Assembly: GCA_028280575.1 (NCBI GenBank)
Contig: JANQLN010000048.1
Coordinates: 62,001 to 126,000 of the forward strand
Source of the DNA: Clostridia bacterium
GTDB lineage: Bacteria; Bacillota; Clostridia; Acetivibrionales; STF1-152
Direction: 5' to 3'
Length of the DNA stretch: 64,000 nucleotides
In this document: positions 27,266-36,274 of the stretch, piece by piece
How the letters are laid out: each line of letters begins with the position of its first letter
How positions within the stretch are numbered: position 1 is the stretch's first letter
Translations under genes and position numbers: made by a program
The notes under the pieces: generated by a model
Databases searched by the model: none
Told to the model about the DNA's origin: nothing
What the model saw: only the letters and a program-made list of their open reading frames with translations

Positions 27266-28117
27266 CTACTTACTACCAAAATGCCTGTTAACATAATTTA
27301 TAATTAAGTCTTCCAACTCGTATGGATACCGAATGCCGTTTGAATCACAAATGAGTCTTGCGTCTTTTGAAAACACGTCCATCTGCATTTTAAAATCCTC
27401 TTTCATAGTAGATATTACAGGAGCCCCGAAATAGGAAAGCATCTCCTGCTTCTTAGCCTTATCCAGATTTTTGTTTATGCTTTCGGGCCACCATGACCAA
27501 TCCCCTTTTTTTATAAACATTCTCAATATTTTAAGATGAACTTCCCACATCTCATCTCTTGCATAAATTAATTTGAAAACATCTTCTCTCATAAAATATT
27601 TTACGGAAATAAACACAAAAAGCCAATACTTTTCTATCTCACTTTTTACGTATGAATGATCAATTTTTGTTTCGGCCGTTTTTACTTGACTTCTAAATTT
27701 TAAGATCTTATTTTCTACCGCATTGTTTTTATCGAATATTATGTCCTCTTTTTTGCACCCACTTAAAAAGACGTTTGCCATTCCCTCATAGACATTTGAC
27801 TCTTTGATTATTGTTAAATCATATTGATAAATATCACCAAACTCCAATAAGATTGCATAATTTTTAATGCTATCGTCATTGAAGCCTTCTGCCCACCACA
27901 AATGTATGTCAGGACATATATTTATGAAGATACCCTTTAATTCTTCATCTACCTCACTGAAGCTTTCTTCCTTTACCAAAAATACAGGATCCACATCTGA
28001 ATATATATCCTCACTATTTTTTGCAATGGAACCAAAATGCCATGCACCAATAATACGGGGATCATTTTGAAAAACCTCAATTGTCCTGTCAAAAATTTCT
28101 TTTAATGCTTTATTCAT
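27266..28117 (-). CDS. Nucleotidyltransferase-fold protein (antibiotic-adenylyltransferase-like)
   Basis: A 283-residue protein. The N-terminal domain shows the pol-beta nucleotidyltransferase signature: GAWHFGSIAKNSEDIYSDVD at about residues 24-43, with the GS pair and the metal-binding SDVD Asp residues. A second acidic strand follows (YQYDLTII), and the C-terminal half is helical, as in aminoglycoside or lincosamide nucleotidyltransferases. These enzymes transfer a nucleotide to a small molecule; the substrate cannot be read here and a resistance role is unproven. It stands next to the broken loaP-like gene, whose remnant 3' tail overlaps its start by 4 bases in one reading. Confidence 0.72.
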   Translation of the reverse strand: MNKALKEIFDRTIEVFQNDPRIIGAWHFGSIAKNSEDIYSDVDPVFLVKEESFSEVDEELKGIFINICPDIHLWWAEGFNDDSIKNYAILLEFGDIYQYDLTIIKESNVYEGMANVFLSGCKKEDIIFDKNNAVENKILKFRSQVKTAETKIDHSYVKSEIEKYWLFVFISVKYFMREDVFKLIYARDEMWEVHLKILRMFIKKGDWSWWPESINKNLDKAKKQEMLSYFGAPVISTMKEDFKMQMDVFSKDARLICDSNGIRYPYELEDLIINYVNRHFGSK

Positions 28118-28268
28118 TTAAACACCCTTTCATATTTATTACTCAAAAAAGTGATGACAATAATTGTAAAAAAGCTTTCAAGCTTCTTATGGATATTCTG
28201 TATAAAAATGATTGGCTTTAAAAATTTTAATGGACCACGTATTAATCTGCAAATACAGCTTTCTATTG

Positions 28269-28796
28269 CTAAATTTTCGACACAATCTCCAACGCTACGT
28301 TTACCCGTCGCAGATCTCCCATAAAATCCATTTCTATCTCCGCTACGTCTTTTATGCCTGTCAATCTTCTTTATAACACTTTCTCTACCTTTTAAAGGCC
28401 CTGAAGTAATAAATACATTATCTCCTTTTATAAATCCTATGGATTCTTCTACAATATACTCATTATCACAAAAACCCATCAAAAAACTTCTCTCATTTTC
28501 ATCTAATTTTATGTAATTTAGATTTTATTACCAAGTAACTTAAATATACATTTAGAAAACCTGACAAATCTATAAGTCTGTGGTTATAAATGCACTTCCC
28601 TCAATTATGGACTCTGTAAAAACATACCCAGGGAACATAGGTTTAAGGTTTTTACGGACAAACTTTGAATTTTTAAAAATCAATTCTACTTGAGGAACAA
28701 ATGCAACAGATTCTTTTTTATCATAAAGCTTGTTCAAGAAACTACATGCAGTCTGCTCTCTACCTGTTGTGCATAAAACACAAACCAATTGCTCAT
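28269..28796 (-). pseudogene. Frameshifted LoaP/NusG-like transcription antiterminator
   Basis: Read with frame changes, this segment encodes a full-length NusG paralogue of the LoaP type. An ATG at 28796 has a GAGGGGAG ribosome site and gives MSNW; a frameshift near 28785 joins this to VLCTTGREQTACSFLNKLY and KPMFPGYVFTES (NusG N-terminal domain). In-frame stops follow near 28570. After another frame change come NYIKLDENERSFLMGFCDNE and the KOW domain GDNVFITSGPLKGRESVIKK, then RHKRR. A third frameshift near 28346 leads to VAEIEMDFMGDLRRVNVALE and a stop at 28269-28271. At least three lesions make it non-functional. LoaP normally promotes read-through of long polysaccharide or secondary-metabolite operons. 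Confidence 0.8.
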
Positions 28797-29317
28797 TCTA
28801 CATTGCTCCCCTCTTAAAATATAGACAGTATAACCAATAACACCTTATTTAGTGCTTCACAAGGCTTTTCAAATATACAAATGTGAAATAGGAATATAAA
28901 ACAGAACAATAATTATAACCTTTTTGAACTCATACTTAAGTATTGTAATTACAATAAATATAGTGAACCTTTATTTATAAAACTATTACTTTCATAAATT
29001 AATGAAATAGGAAAACTCAATTAATTCAGAGCTCATTTGGCATATTATACTTTGAACATAGCTTCGCCCCTTTCGTCCATAATAATCGCACTATCCCATA
29101 ATACTATATGTTCTCACGTTTGCACTAACGCGGCCAAGCGACGATTAGTTTAACTAAGATACTTTAATGTAAAGCATTTTCGACAACTTATGTGGAAATA
29201 TTTATCTTACGGTATTATATATCATCCTCCATAACATGTCAATACTAACTTTATTGGTTTATGCTTGAATAATTTGTAGTATTTTGTCGTTTTTTTTAAT
29301 TATTCTACCGTCAAAAT
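28797..29317. other. Long AT-rich gap upstream of the broken loaP-like gene
   Basis: No open frame worth reporting in either direction. It contains many AT-rich promoter-like sequences but no clear hairpin or recognisable gene remnant. It separates the eroded patch from the transporter operon. Confidence 0.5.
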
Positions 29318-30964
29318 TTATGACTGGACATCATTAGAAAAAATGTTTTTAATTTTCATCCAAATTCTTTGAATCCAGGTTTTTTCATCATTTTCTTCAT
29401 TTATTTGCATAAATTCTCCCGGTTTTTTAATTACAGGTGTTTTCATGATAAACTGTACGGAATTGATTTTCAGCCTGCTGTCTGCAAAGGAAATTGCTGC
29501 CCCCGGATCATCTGTCTTCAACTCTTCTTCCAGCCCTGCTTTCATTTGCAGTATACCGTCGGCAAATTTTTGCTGTCCCTCGGAGAGCTTTTGTATTTCG
29601 CCGGGTATGGCTTTTACATTTTCGTGCAAAGCGGATGCACCGTTACCGCTTTCTTTAATACCGCTGAAAATACCTTTACTGCCTGCGTATAAGCCATCAT
29701 ATCCCTGCTGGAGCTGGGCCATTCCATCGGGCAATAAAGAAGCCCTGTCTTTTAATTCCTGGAATCCGGCAGTTATCCCATCCATTCCCTTAGAGTACTC
29801 ATTCAGGCCGGCATTGGCCTTTTCAAAACCATTGAGCAGGTCTTTTATCGCTTCATTTTCTCTTATTATACCCTGTCCAAGGGCCTTCATGCCCGGGTCG
29901 CTGCTTTCAAGGAGTACTCCGGCAGCCTGCAGCATCTGTTCATTACCTGTGCCAAGCTGCTTAAGTCCGTAGTACAGTTCTCTATATCCTGCTTCCAGTG
30001 AAGCCGTATTTTTATTAAGCTGCTGCAATCCGGTGTTACTCTTATCAATACCTTCTGCAAGCGAATCAAATCCTGTTTTATATTGCTGTAAGCCTTTTGA
30101 ATAATCGTTCATACCTTTATCTATTTCATTTGCACCGGAATTCAGCCTGTAAATTCCGGTTTTCAGCTCTTCTACACCATCTGACAAGCTGTTCATACCA
30201 TTTTCCAGCGCCTTTGTACCCTGAGCCATTTCCGCCATGCTGCCGTTCATTTCACCAAGGCCCTCAATCATACTGTCAAATCCGGAAGGGGCTTCAAGCG
30301 GATAATCCAGTAATGTAATTTGTATTGATCCCATTTCAAAATCTACCGCATCAAGATAAATTGCAAAGCTGCTGTCCTGTCCAGGCAAAACCGTATATGA
30401 TAAATTTGCTGAAGTTCCGGTAATTATACTGGCAGCGCCTTCTGCCTTTATTGTTCTTGCCCTGTTCAGATCAACCGGCACTTGTATTTGTGTCATATAC
30501 TTGCTGCTGTGTTCTTCGTCACATAGTTTGTTCTGTTTTACACCAATACGGATTTCAAGCTTTCCCGAGCTTCCCGGCAGCTTTTCAAAAGAAATTTCCT
30601 CTCCCTCCAGAAAGTATCGAATAGAAAAATTTACAGGAAGCTCTTTTTCAAGGGTAGCTTCATAATAAAAATCTCCTGAAAAATCTTCTCCAACCGCCCA
30701 TTTTATAACGTCTTTTAATACCACCGGCACCATATGGGAATTTAATGCCTTTATATCTTTAAATTCACCGTAATCAACTATTTCAGGTCCGCCGGCATCT
30801 ATATGCCTGTTTACCGCCTTAATGTAATTCACACTCCCATTTTCATTTAACATGACATAAATGGTTTCATCCTTGTTTACATATTCACTTTGTGCCATAA
30901 CACCTGATGCAATAGCAGGTATAAGCATAATTATAACAATCATAAATATAATCCTATTTTTCAT
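29318..30964 (-). CDS. Exported protein with Leu-Gly heptad repeats, MMPL partner
   Basis: About 548 residues. A signal peptide (MKNRIIFMIVIIMLIPAIAS...MAQ) is followed by a beta-rich domain of about 190 residues and then a long helical region in which x-x-x-L-x-x-G heptads recur (for example MNSLSDGVEELKTGIYRLNSG and GLQQLNKNTASLEAGYREL) to about residue 480. Such repeats occur in YhgE/Pip and other proteins paired with RND/MMPL transporters. I use the ATG at 30964; a GTG at 30973 overlapping the transporter stop (GTGA) is the alternative. It is cotranscribed with the MMPL gene, which suggests an extracytoplasmic accessory subunit; that is inference. Confidence 0.8.
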   Translation of the reverse strand: MKNRIIFMIVIIMLIPAIASGVMAQSEYVNKDETIYVMLNENGSVNYIKAVNRHIDAGGPEIVDYGEFKDIKALNSHMVPVVLKDVIKWAVGEDFSGDFYYEATLEKELPVNFSIRYFLEGEEISFEKLPGSSGKLEIRIGVKQNKLCDEEHSSKYMTQIQVPVDLNRARTIKAEGAASIITGTSANLSYTVLPGQDSSFAIYLDAVDFEMGSIQITLLDYPLEAPSGFDSMIEGLGEMNGSMAEMAQGTKALENGMNSLSDGVEELKTGIYRLNSGANEIDKGMNDYSKGLQQYKTGFDSLAEGIDKSNTGLQQLNKNTASLEAGYRELYYGLKQLGTGNEQMLQAAGVLLESSDPGMKALGQGIIRENEAIKDLLNGFEKANAGLNEYSKGMDGITAGFQELKDRASLLPDGMAQLQQGYDGLYAGSKGIFSGIKESGNGASALHENVKAIPGEIQKLSEGQQKFADGILQMKAGLEEELKTDDPGAAISFADSRLKINSVQFIMKTPVIKKPGEFMQINEENDEKTWIQRIWMKIKNIFSNDVQS

Positions 30965-30969
30965 AGTTA

Positions 30970-33051
30970 TCACTCACTCCTTAAGTTAAATTTATTAACG
31001 GCCGGCCACCTGACGGATGTTTTTCTTATAACTTTATCCGCTAAAATAAGGAAACCCGGAAGAACAAACATCACGCAAAACATGCTTATCAAAGCTCCCC
31101 TGCCTATTAGCAGGCACATCTCCGAAGCTGTTTTTATAGAAGCCATTATTGCTACCGTGAAAGTTGCGGCCACAAGTATACTCCCGCTTGTAAGAATTGA
31201 TTTGCCCGTATCCTGCAGTGTTTTTTGTGCTGCCCGGACAGGCCCGGCATGTTGAAGGTTTTCCCTGTAACGTGAAATATAGAGTATTGCATAATCCACA
31301 GTTGCCCCAAGCTGAATCGCACCAATAATAATGGAGCTTAAAAAGCTTACGGGTTCGTCTGTAAAATAAATGATCCCCATATTAATCCATATTCCCAGTT
31401 CAATAACAAATACTGCAATTAAAGGTATTGTTAAGGATTTGAATGTAACCAGAAGGATTAAAAATATGAACAAAGCCGACAGTATGTTGGTTCTTAAAAA
31501 ATCGCTGTCAGTAATATCCTTAAGATCCTTATATGAGAATGTTTCTCCTGCTATATACCAATCATCGTAATATTTGTCCACCAGGCTTCTGATATCGGCA
31601 GCCGCTTCGAAAGACCGGGAGGATTCCCTGTCATATTTTATATCAAAAGTAATCATGGAATAATTGTCGGATTGTATTTCTTCAACCAGGTTTGCAGGTA
31701 TCATCATTTCAGGAATTTCAGTTCCAAGGCTGCTGTATATCCCGGATATACCGGCGGTAAAAGGCAGGCTTTCAATATCTTTTAACATTTGTGCCTCTTT
31801 TACCTTATCCCCTTTAGGTACTAAAAGAATGTTTTGATTTGAAGCTCCGTAAATCCCTTCTTTCTCATTTATAGACATTATTACCCTATCATCACCGGGC
31901 AGCATATTTTCACTGCCGTAATAATAATCAACTTTTAATTGTGCCGCAAAAAATAGGGCGGCGATAAGTACCACTGCTAAAACAATGATATGCCTAAACC
32001 GTAACGATAGCTTTGAAATCTTTTTAAATTCAAGCTTTAGCACCTTATGTGTATATTTCTCAATCCACCTGTGGAATAAAATTACCAGGGAAGGAAGTAG
32101 CGTGAGTACTGAAATCAGACTCAATACAATTCCCTTGGCAAGAACAAGTCCCATGTCCTTTCCGACGCCAAAATTCATAAAGATAAGTGCGGTAAAACCC
32201 GCTATTGTTGTAACCGCACTTGCAACTATGGAAGGATAAGATAATTTCATACTGTTTATCATAGCCTGTTTTACTTCCACTCCCTTTTCCCTTTCTTCGT
32301 GGAACCTGTGGAGAAGAAAGATAGAATAGTCCATAGATACGGCGAGCTGCAGAAGACTTGCCGCGGCAAATGTAGTCTGTGATATTTCACCTTTAAATAT
32401 ATTTGATCCCATATTTATAAGTATTGCCGCTCCGATTGAAACCAAAAATAAAAGCGGTTCAATCCAGGAGCGGGTAGTGGAAAAAAGAATAATAAGTATA
32501 AGAATTACCGCTACAGTCATATACGCCGGTATTTCCCTGCCTGTTCTTTCTACAATACTTTCAGATACTGCTGCAGGTCCGCTTATGAAGCCTTTTTCTC
32601 CCGCTATGTTTTGTATTTTTCCAATTGCATCATGACTTATTTTGTGATCATTGCCATTTGTAAGCATAATTGAAAGTAATGCAGTATTATTTTTATAGAA
32701 CCTGTTAATATATTCTATGTCAATAAACTCTTCAGGTATATTAATGCCGGTATAATCATCAAGCCATATTACATCCCCGACACCGTCTATTTTTAGAATT
32801 TCTTCTTTCATGCTGCTTACTTCAAATATGCTTTTATCTTTTACAAGCAAAGAAACATTACCATTTATATCAAATTCATGCAGCAGTTTTTCTGCGGCCT
32901 GTTTTGAATTCGTATCCGGGGGCAGGTATTTTGTATTGTCAATATTTACCTTTACTCCTAATGACAACACCCCGGATACAATGCTTAAGACAGCAAAAAT
33001 GGCAACAATCAAACCGGTATGCCCGGTCACAAAACTTCTTATATTATTCAT
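30970..33051 (-). CDS. MMPL/RND-family membrane transporter
   Basis: A 693-residue transporter with 12 predicted membrane helices in two symmetric halves, each with one helix, an extracellular domain and five helices. Family landmarks are the first helix GLIVAIFAVLSIVSGVL, FAAASLLQLAVSMDYSIFLLHRFHEE (proton-relay Asp in MDYSIFL), and the matching second-half segment IQLGATVDYAILYISRYRE. It uses the proton gradient to move lipophilic compounds or lipids; the substrate is unknown. An AGGGGGG ribosome binding site precedes the ATG. Its stop codon overlaps the possible GTG start of the heptad-repeat gene. Confidence 0.93.
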   Translation of the reverse strand: MNNIRSFVTGHTGLIVAIFAVLSIVSGVLSLGVKVNIDNTKYLPPDTNSKQAAEKLLHEFDINGNVSLLVKDKSIFEVSSMKEEILKIDGVGDVIWLDDYTGINIPEEFIDIEYINRFYKNNTALLSIMLTNGNDHKISHDAIGKIQNIAGEKGFISGPAAVSESIVERTGREIPAYMTVAVILILIILFSTTRSWIEPLLFLVSIGAAILINMGSNIFKGEISQTTFAAASLLQLAVSMDYSIFLLHRFHEEREKGVEVKQAMINSMKLSYPSIVASAVTTIAGFTALIFMNFGVGKDMGLVLAKGIVLSLISVLTLLPSLVILFHRWIEKYTHKVLKLEFKKISKLSLRFRHIIVLAVVLIAALFFAAQLKVDYYYGSENMLPGDDRVIMSINEKEGIYGASNQNILLVPKGDKVKEAQMLKDIESLPFTAGISGIYSSLGTEIPEMMIPANLVEEIQSDNYSMITFDIKYDRESSRSFEAAADIRSLVDKYYDDWYIAGETFSYKDLKDITDSDFLRTNILSALFIFLILLVTFKSLTIPLIAVFVIELGIWINMGIIYFTDEPVSFLSSIIIGAIQLGATVDYAILYISRYRENLQHAGPVRAAQKTLQDTGKSILTSGSILVAATFTVAIMASIKTASEMCLLIGRGALISMFCVMFVLPGFLILADKVIRKTSVRWPAVNKFNLRSE

Positions 33052-33139
33052 GTATACCCCCCTTAAAACTATTTCTAAAGTATTACATGAATAATGGCAG
33101 GAATAAACTATTTTTGCAGGTAATTTATATAATGTAATG

Positions 33140-33160
33140 GGGTGATTTGCACCATCACCC
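33140..33160 (-). terminator. Hairpin overlapping the stop codon of the LuxR-type gene
   Basis: GGGTGA and TCACCC form a 6-bp stem around a 9-nt loop; on the minus strand the stem starts in the last codon and stop of the regulator gene. There is no T-run, so it may only attenuate transcription into the MMPL gene. Confidence 0.4.
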
Positions 33161-34117
33161 TTTAAGGTGATTGGGCATGGTATGGGATTCCCGGATCTTA
33201 TGAAGAAGCTGGACCTTGTTTGAAACAGAGCATTTTTTATAGATACTTTTCACATGTGATTTAACAGTATTGATTGATATGTAAAGAATATCACCGATTT
33301 CCATATATGTTTTCCCCTCCATTAAAAGGTCCAGTACCTCTTTTTCCCTGTCTGAAAAACCATAAATCTGAACAACATTGCTTTTATCCAGGGAAACATC
33401 GGTGCTGATTTCATAGCTGTGAAAATAGTGCATGGTGATATAATAAAAGGACAGCAGGCTGAAAGTAAGATAGGAAATATGGGTAAACTGGAATGTAAAG
33501 CTTTTCAAAAACATAATATCCAGTGTGGTATATGCAATTTGAGGCATAAAAGATATGAGGAAATATCTTGCCAGCTTTATCCTGCCGGAATTTCTAATCT
33601 CTTTTAAATAGAACAGCATCACCACTGCCAGTATAAATGATGCCAGGGAACCTACAGGATAAATAATCCATAAAACGGTTATAAGTGTATCTACAAGATT
33701 ATCCAATGCATTTAATGTTACAAAGTATACACTGGCCAGTAAAAAAACAATGGACAGGGAAATTGTAATGATAATTCCTATTCTTTTCCTTGCAACAGAT
33801 ATGGGGTAAAACGACAGGCCATACCTGCAAGCCGTTGTTATTGAAAGGGCAATAACAGCAATAGTTAATATTGCAAAAAAATATGCTATCCATTCAATTT
33901 TTGCCACGCTGCCGCCGGCATAGTATGTCTCATAATACTTTACACAATAGGAATACGAGTATGAAATCAAAAAGCATATAGAGGTGGGAATAATCAATCC
34001 CATTGTCCTTCCAATAAATGCGTCCCGGGTTTTTATATAAAGAAATATACAAAACAAAGCAATAGAAACCATTATAGAAGTTTCGACAAACCTGAACAAA
34101 TCCAGTGCAATATTCAC
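33155..34117 (-). CDS. Membrane-embedded LuxR-type transcriptional regulator
   Basis: A 320-residue protein with an unusual plan: about seven hydrophobic helices in residues 5-230 (first FVETSIMVSIALFCIFLYI), then a C-terminal LuxR/FixJ helix-turn-helix at about 250-315 (FSDREKEVLDLLMEGKTYMEIGDILYISINTVKSHVKSIYKK). The DNA-binding domain is typical of GerE/NarL proteins, but here it is tethered to the membrane and has no receiver domain. It starts at a GTG with GGGAGG 5 nt upstream; the overlapping ATG is out of frame. It sits 15 bp after the aldo/keto reductase gene and just before the MMPL operon, so it likely senses membrane or lipid state and controls that transporter. This role is inference. 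Confidence 0.85.
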   Translation of the reverse strand: MNIALDLFRFVETSIMVSIALFCIFLYIKTRDAFIGRTMGLIIPTSICFLISYSYSYCVKYYETYYAGGSVAKIEWIAYFFAILTIAVIALSITTACRYGLSFYPISVARKRIGIIITISLSIVFLLASVYFVTLNALDNLVDTLITVLWIIYPVGSLASFILAVVMLFYLKEIRNSGRIKLARYFLISFMPQIAYTTLDIMFLKSFTFQFTHISYLTFSLLSFYYITMHYFHSYEISTDVSLDKSNVVQIYGFSDREKEVLDLLMEGKTYMEIGDILYISINTVKSHVKSIYKKCSVSNKVQLLHKIRESHTMPNHLKG

Positions 34118-34132
34118 ATTAACCTCCCGGGG

Positions 34133-35254
34133 TTATTCCTTATAAATTTCGTTTTCCAAAACTAATAATTCCTTCAATCTCTCAATTATGGGAAGATGCT
34201 GTGTACATTCTTCTTCACATTTTCCGCATTCCACACAGTCCCCCGCCCTGGCACTGCTTGAAGCCAAAATTCCCCATCCATGGCTGAATCCTATTTCTTT
34301 TTTGAGTTTTTCATCATTTGATCCAAAAATTTGCTTATCATTGTAATGCTGCATATAGGCAGGAATATTTATGCCCTGTGGACATACGTCACAGTATCCG
34401 CAAGCGGTACAGGCCTTATCCATATTACTTCCTAGTCTTTTCTTAATGCTTTCAAGCTCCTCATCTGTAAAAGAACCTGCATTATCTGCTATTTTGCACG
34501 CCGTATCAATATGTTCCCTTGTAGTAAATCCATTTAAGGCAACCGTAATCTCAGGACACGCTATGACAAATCTAAGAGCTGCTTCCGTAGGGGTTTCACC
34601 ATCCTCGGAAAGAAAAGCAAGCCTGCTCTCATTTTGGGGAATCATGCCGCCGCCCAGGGGATTCATGGCAACTACTCCATAACCCATTTCATAGGCTGCA
34701 GCCACTCCATCCCACCTGTATGGGAAGTTAAGTATATTCACACCCAGCAAAACACCTTCCATTTTATCCTGCTTTAAAATATTTTTTATTTCACTGCCGG
34801 GCTGATGTGATGAAAACACAATATGGCCGATAAGCCCTTCCTCCTTGCACTGCATAAGCCCCTCATACTGGCCTCCGGGCTTCATTGCAAGCTCATAATG
34901 CTCCATTTTTCTAAGGCACCATACATGATAAAAATCTATTTTATCTACTTTCAGGCGTTCCAGAGATTTTTTAACCGCATCCCTGGCTTTTTGTGCTGTA
35001 TCAAACTTTACCGGCATGCCCTTGGTGGAAACAAAAAAACCGTCCTTCATATCCTTGAAGGCCAGCCCGTAAATATCTTCACTTTTGTCCTCGCAGTAAC
35101 CGGGTGCAGTATCAAAGTAGTTAATTCCCTTATCAAACGCATATTTAATAAGCCCGGCATTCTCTTCGTTGCTTCTTTTTAAATCAAACCTCATTCCGCC
35201 AAATCCTACCGCCGAGACTTTTTCTCCTGTTTTTCCATACTCTTTATATATCAT
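34133..35254 (-). CDS. Aldo/keto reductase with C-terminal 2[4Fe-4S] ferredoxin domain
   Basis: 373 residues from the ATG at 35254, which has GGGAGG 8 nt upstream. A longer frame from 35308 lacks a ribosome site. The N-terminal TIM barrel carries the AKR catalytic set: FDTAPGY with D48 and Y53, the Lys in STKGMP, and the His in DFYHVW. Toward the C-terminus are two Cys clusters, CTACGYCDVCPQGINIP and CVECGKCEEECTQHLP, each fitting a [4Fe-4S] site. This fusion is common in anaerobes and suggests ferredoxin-linked reduction of an aldehyde or ketone; the substrate is unknown. The membrane LuxR-type gene follows after 15 bp, so they share a transcript. Confidence 0.93.
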   Translation of the reverse strand: MIYKEYGKTGEKVSAVGFGGMRFDLKRSNEENAGLIKYAFDKGINYFDTAPGYCEDKSEDIYGLAFKDMKDGFFVSTKGMPVKFDTAQKARDAVKKSLERLKVDKIDFYHVWCLRKMEHYELAMKPGGQYEGLMQCKEEGLIGHIVFSSHQPGSEIKNILKQDKMEGVLLGVNILNFPYRWDGVAAAYEMGYGVVAMNPLGGGMIPQNESRLAFLSEDGETPTEAALRFVIACPEITVALNGFTTREHIDTACKIADNAGSFTDEELESIKKRLGSNMDKACTACGYCDVCPQGINIPAYMQHYNDKQIFGSNDEKLKKEIGFSHGWGILASSSARAGDCVECGKCEEECTQHLPIIERLKELLVLENEIYKE

Positions 35255-35338
35255 TTTAAAATCCTCCCGGAAATTTTTTATTGCAACTGCATCTTTTAAT
35301 TTTACCATAAATAATCAATGTATGGGAGCCTTTTTGAG

Positions 35339-35361
35339 TTTCCGGCTATTATATTGCCGGA
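35339..35361 (-). terminator. Hairpin after the AraC-type gene
   Basis: TTCCGGC and GCCGGAA form a 7-bp stem with a 9-nt loop, about 18 bp past the AraC gene stop on the minus strand. The following sequence (ACTCAAAAAGG) has no T-run, so termination is uncertain. Confidence 0.45.
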
Positions 35362-35379
35362 AGTGTTTATAAATTATTT

Positions 35380-36222
35380 TTAATCAAACATCCTGTTGAT
35401 AAACTCCCTTGGAGGTATTCCCGTAATTTTCTTAAACAATTTGGAAAAGTGGGCGGGGTCTTTCATTCCGATTTCGAAACAGGTTTCCTTTACATTAAGG
35501 CCGTCCGCAAGTAAATTACAGGCATACTGTATCTTCTGGTTAAGCAGGTACTTATAAGGCGGCAGACCCGTATGGCGCAAAAACTCTTTTCTCAGCAATG
35601 CATAGCTTATTCCGTAAACAGCCGCTTCCTTTTTAAAATCAATATTAATTAACGGGTCTGAATCTATTTTTGCTACTACCTCTCCGATAATAGAAAAATT
35701 TGTCCTTTTATCTTCCCTTTTTATATTTCTTTCAATCTTTTGAAGAAACTCAAAAAAAAGTACGGCGCATTTATCATGACGGTTTTGCTCAGCCTGTGCA
35801 AACAACAATTCAAAAAGCCGTAATATTTCATCATTTATGCTTATGTTGAACAGTCCGCATGCATTTTTATTATAAATGCCCTTTGTTGCATTAAACAACA
35901 AAGCTTCGGCAGTTATTCCCTTAAAGACAATCCAGTATTCATACCACTCCTCTTCCAGCTCAGGCCCATATCTGTGCCAGACGCCGGAAGGTATAATAAA
36001 CATATTTCCCGGCACCAGCTGCCTAAGTCCCGTTGAAGCAGATTCTAGCTTGCCCTTCCCCTCAAGAAGGCAGACCAGGATATTATCCTTTCTGATCCAG
36101 TTATCCTCCCGGATAGTTGAAAACTTGTTCCGGTAGCTCCATCCGCACTCAAAAATTGTAATCCCCAGAGATGGCCTTGGATTTACAAGTTTTTTAAATA
36201 TTCTCTCCTTTGGTTTTATCAT
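35380..36222 (-). CDS. AraC-family transcriptional regulator (cupin sensor)
   Basis: A 280-residue regulator. The N-terminal half is an AraC-type cupin sugar-sensing domain (LVCLLEGKGKLESASTG, then LVPGNMFIIPSGVWHRYGP). The C-terminal half carries the two helix-turn-helix motifs, FKKEAAVYGISYALLRKEFLRHTGLPPYKYLL and GLNVKETCFEIGMKDPAHFSKLFKKITGIPPREF. It is transcribed divergently from the GH106-like gene with a 121-bp shared control region containing a TATAAT box for each direction. By family behaviour it probably activates that glycosidase when the matching sugar is present. Confidence 0.92.
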   Translation of the reverse strand: MIKPKERIFKKLVNPRPSLGITIFECGWSYRNKFSTIREDNWIRKDNILVCLLEGKGKLESASTGLRQLVPGNMFIIPSGVWHRYGPELEEEWYEYWIVFKGITAEALLFNATKGIYNKNACGLFNISINDEILRLFELLFAQAEQNRHDKCAVLFFEFLQKIERNIKREDKRTNFSIIGEVVAKIDSDPLINIDFKKEAAVYGISYALLRKEFLRHTGLPPYKYLLNQKIQYACNLLADGLNVKETCFEIGMKDPAHFSKLFKKITGIPPREFINRMFD

Positions 36223-36245
36223 TCCAAATGCTCTCCAAATATCAA

Positions 36246-36251
36246 ATTATA
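36246..36251 (-). promoter_or_regulatory. -10 box of the AraC-type gene
   Basis: TATAAT on the minus strand, 24 bp upstream of the start codon; the hexamer 17 bp upstream, TGAATA, is a weak -35, consistent with an activator- or self-regulated promoter. Confidence 0.45.
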
Positions 36252-36274
36252 CATGTTATTTATCAATATATTCA

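Noticed and set aside
28114-28482. 122-residue separate protein in the loaP-like remnant
   Set aside because: Its first half is the out-of-frame KOW domain of the broken loaP-like gene, and its tail arises after the third frameshift.
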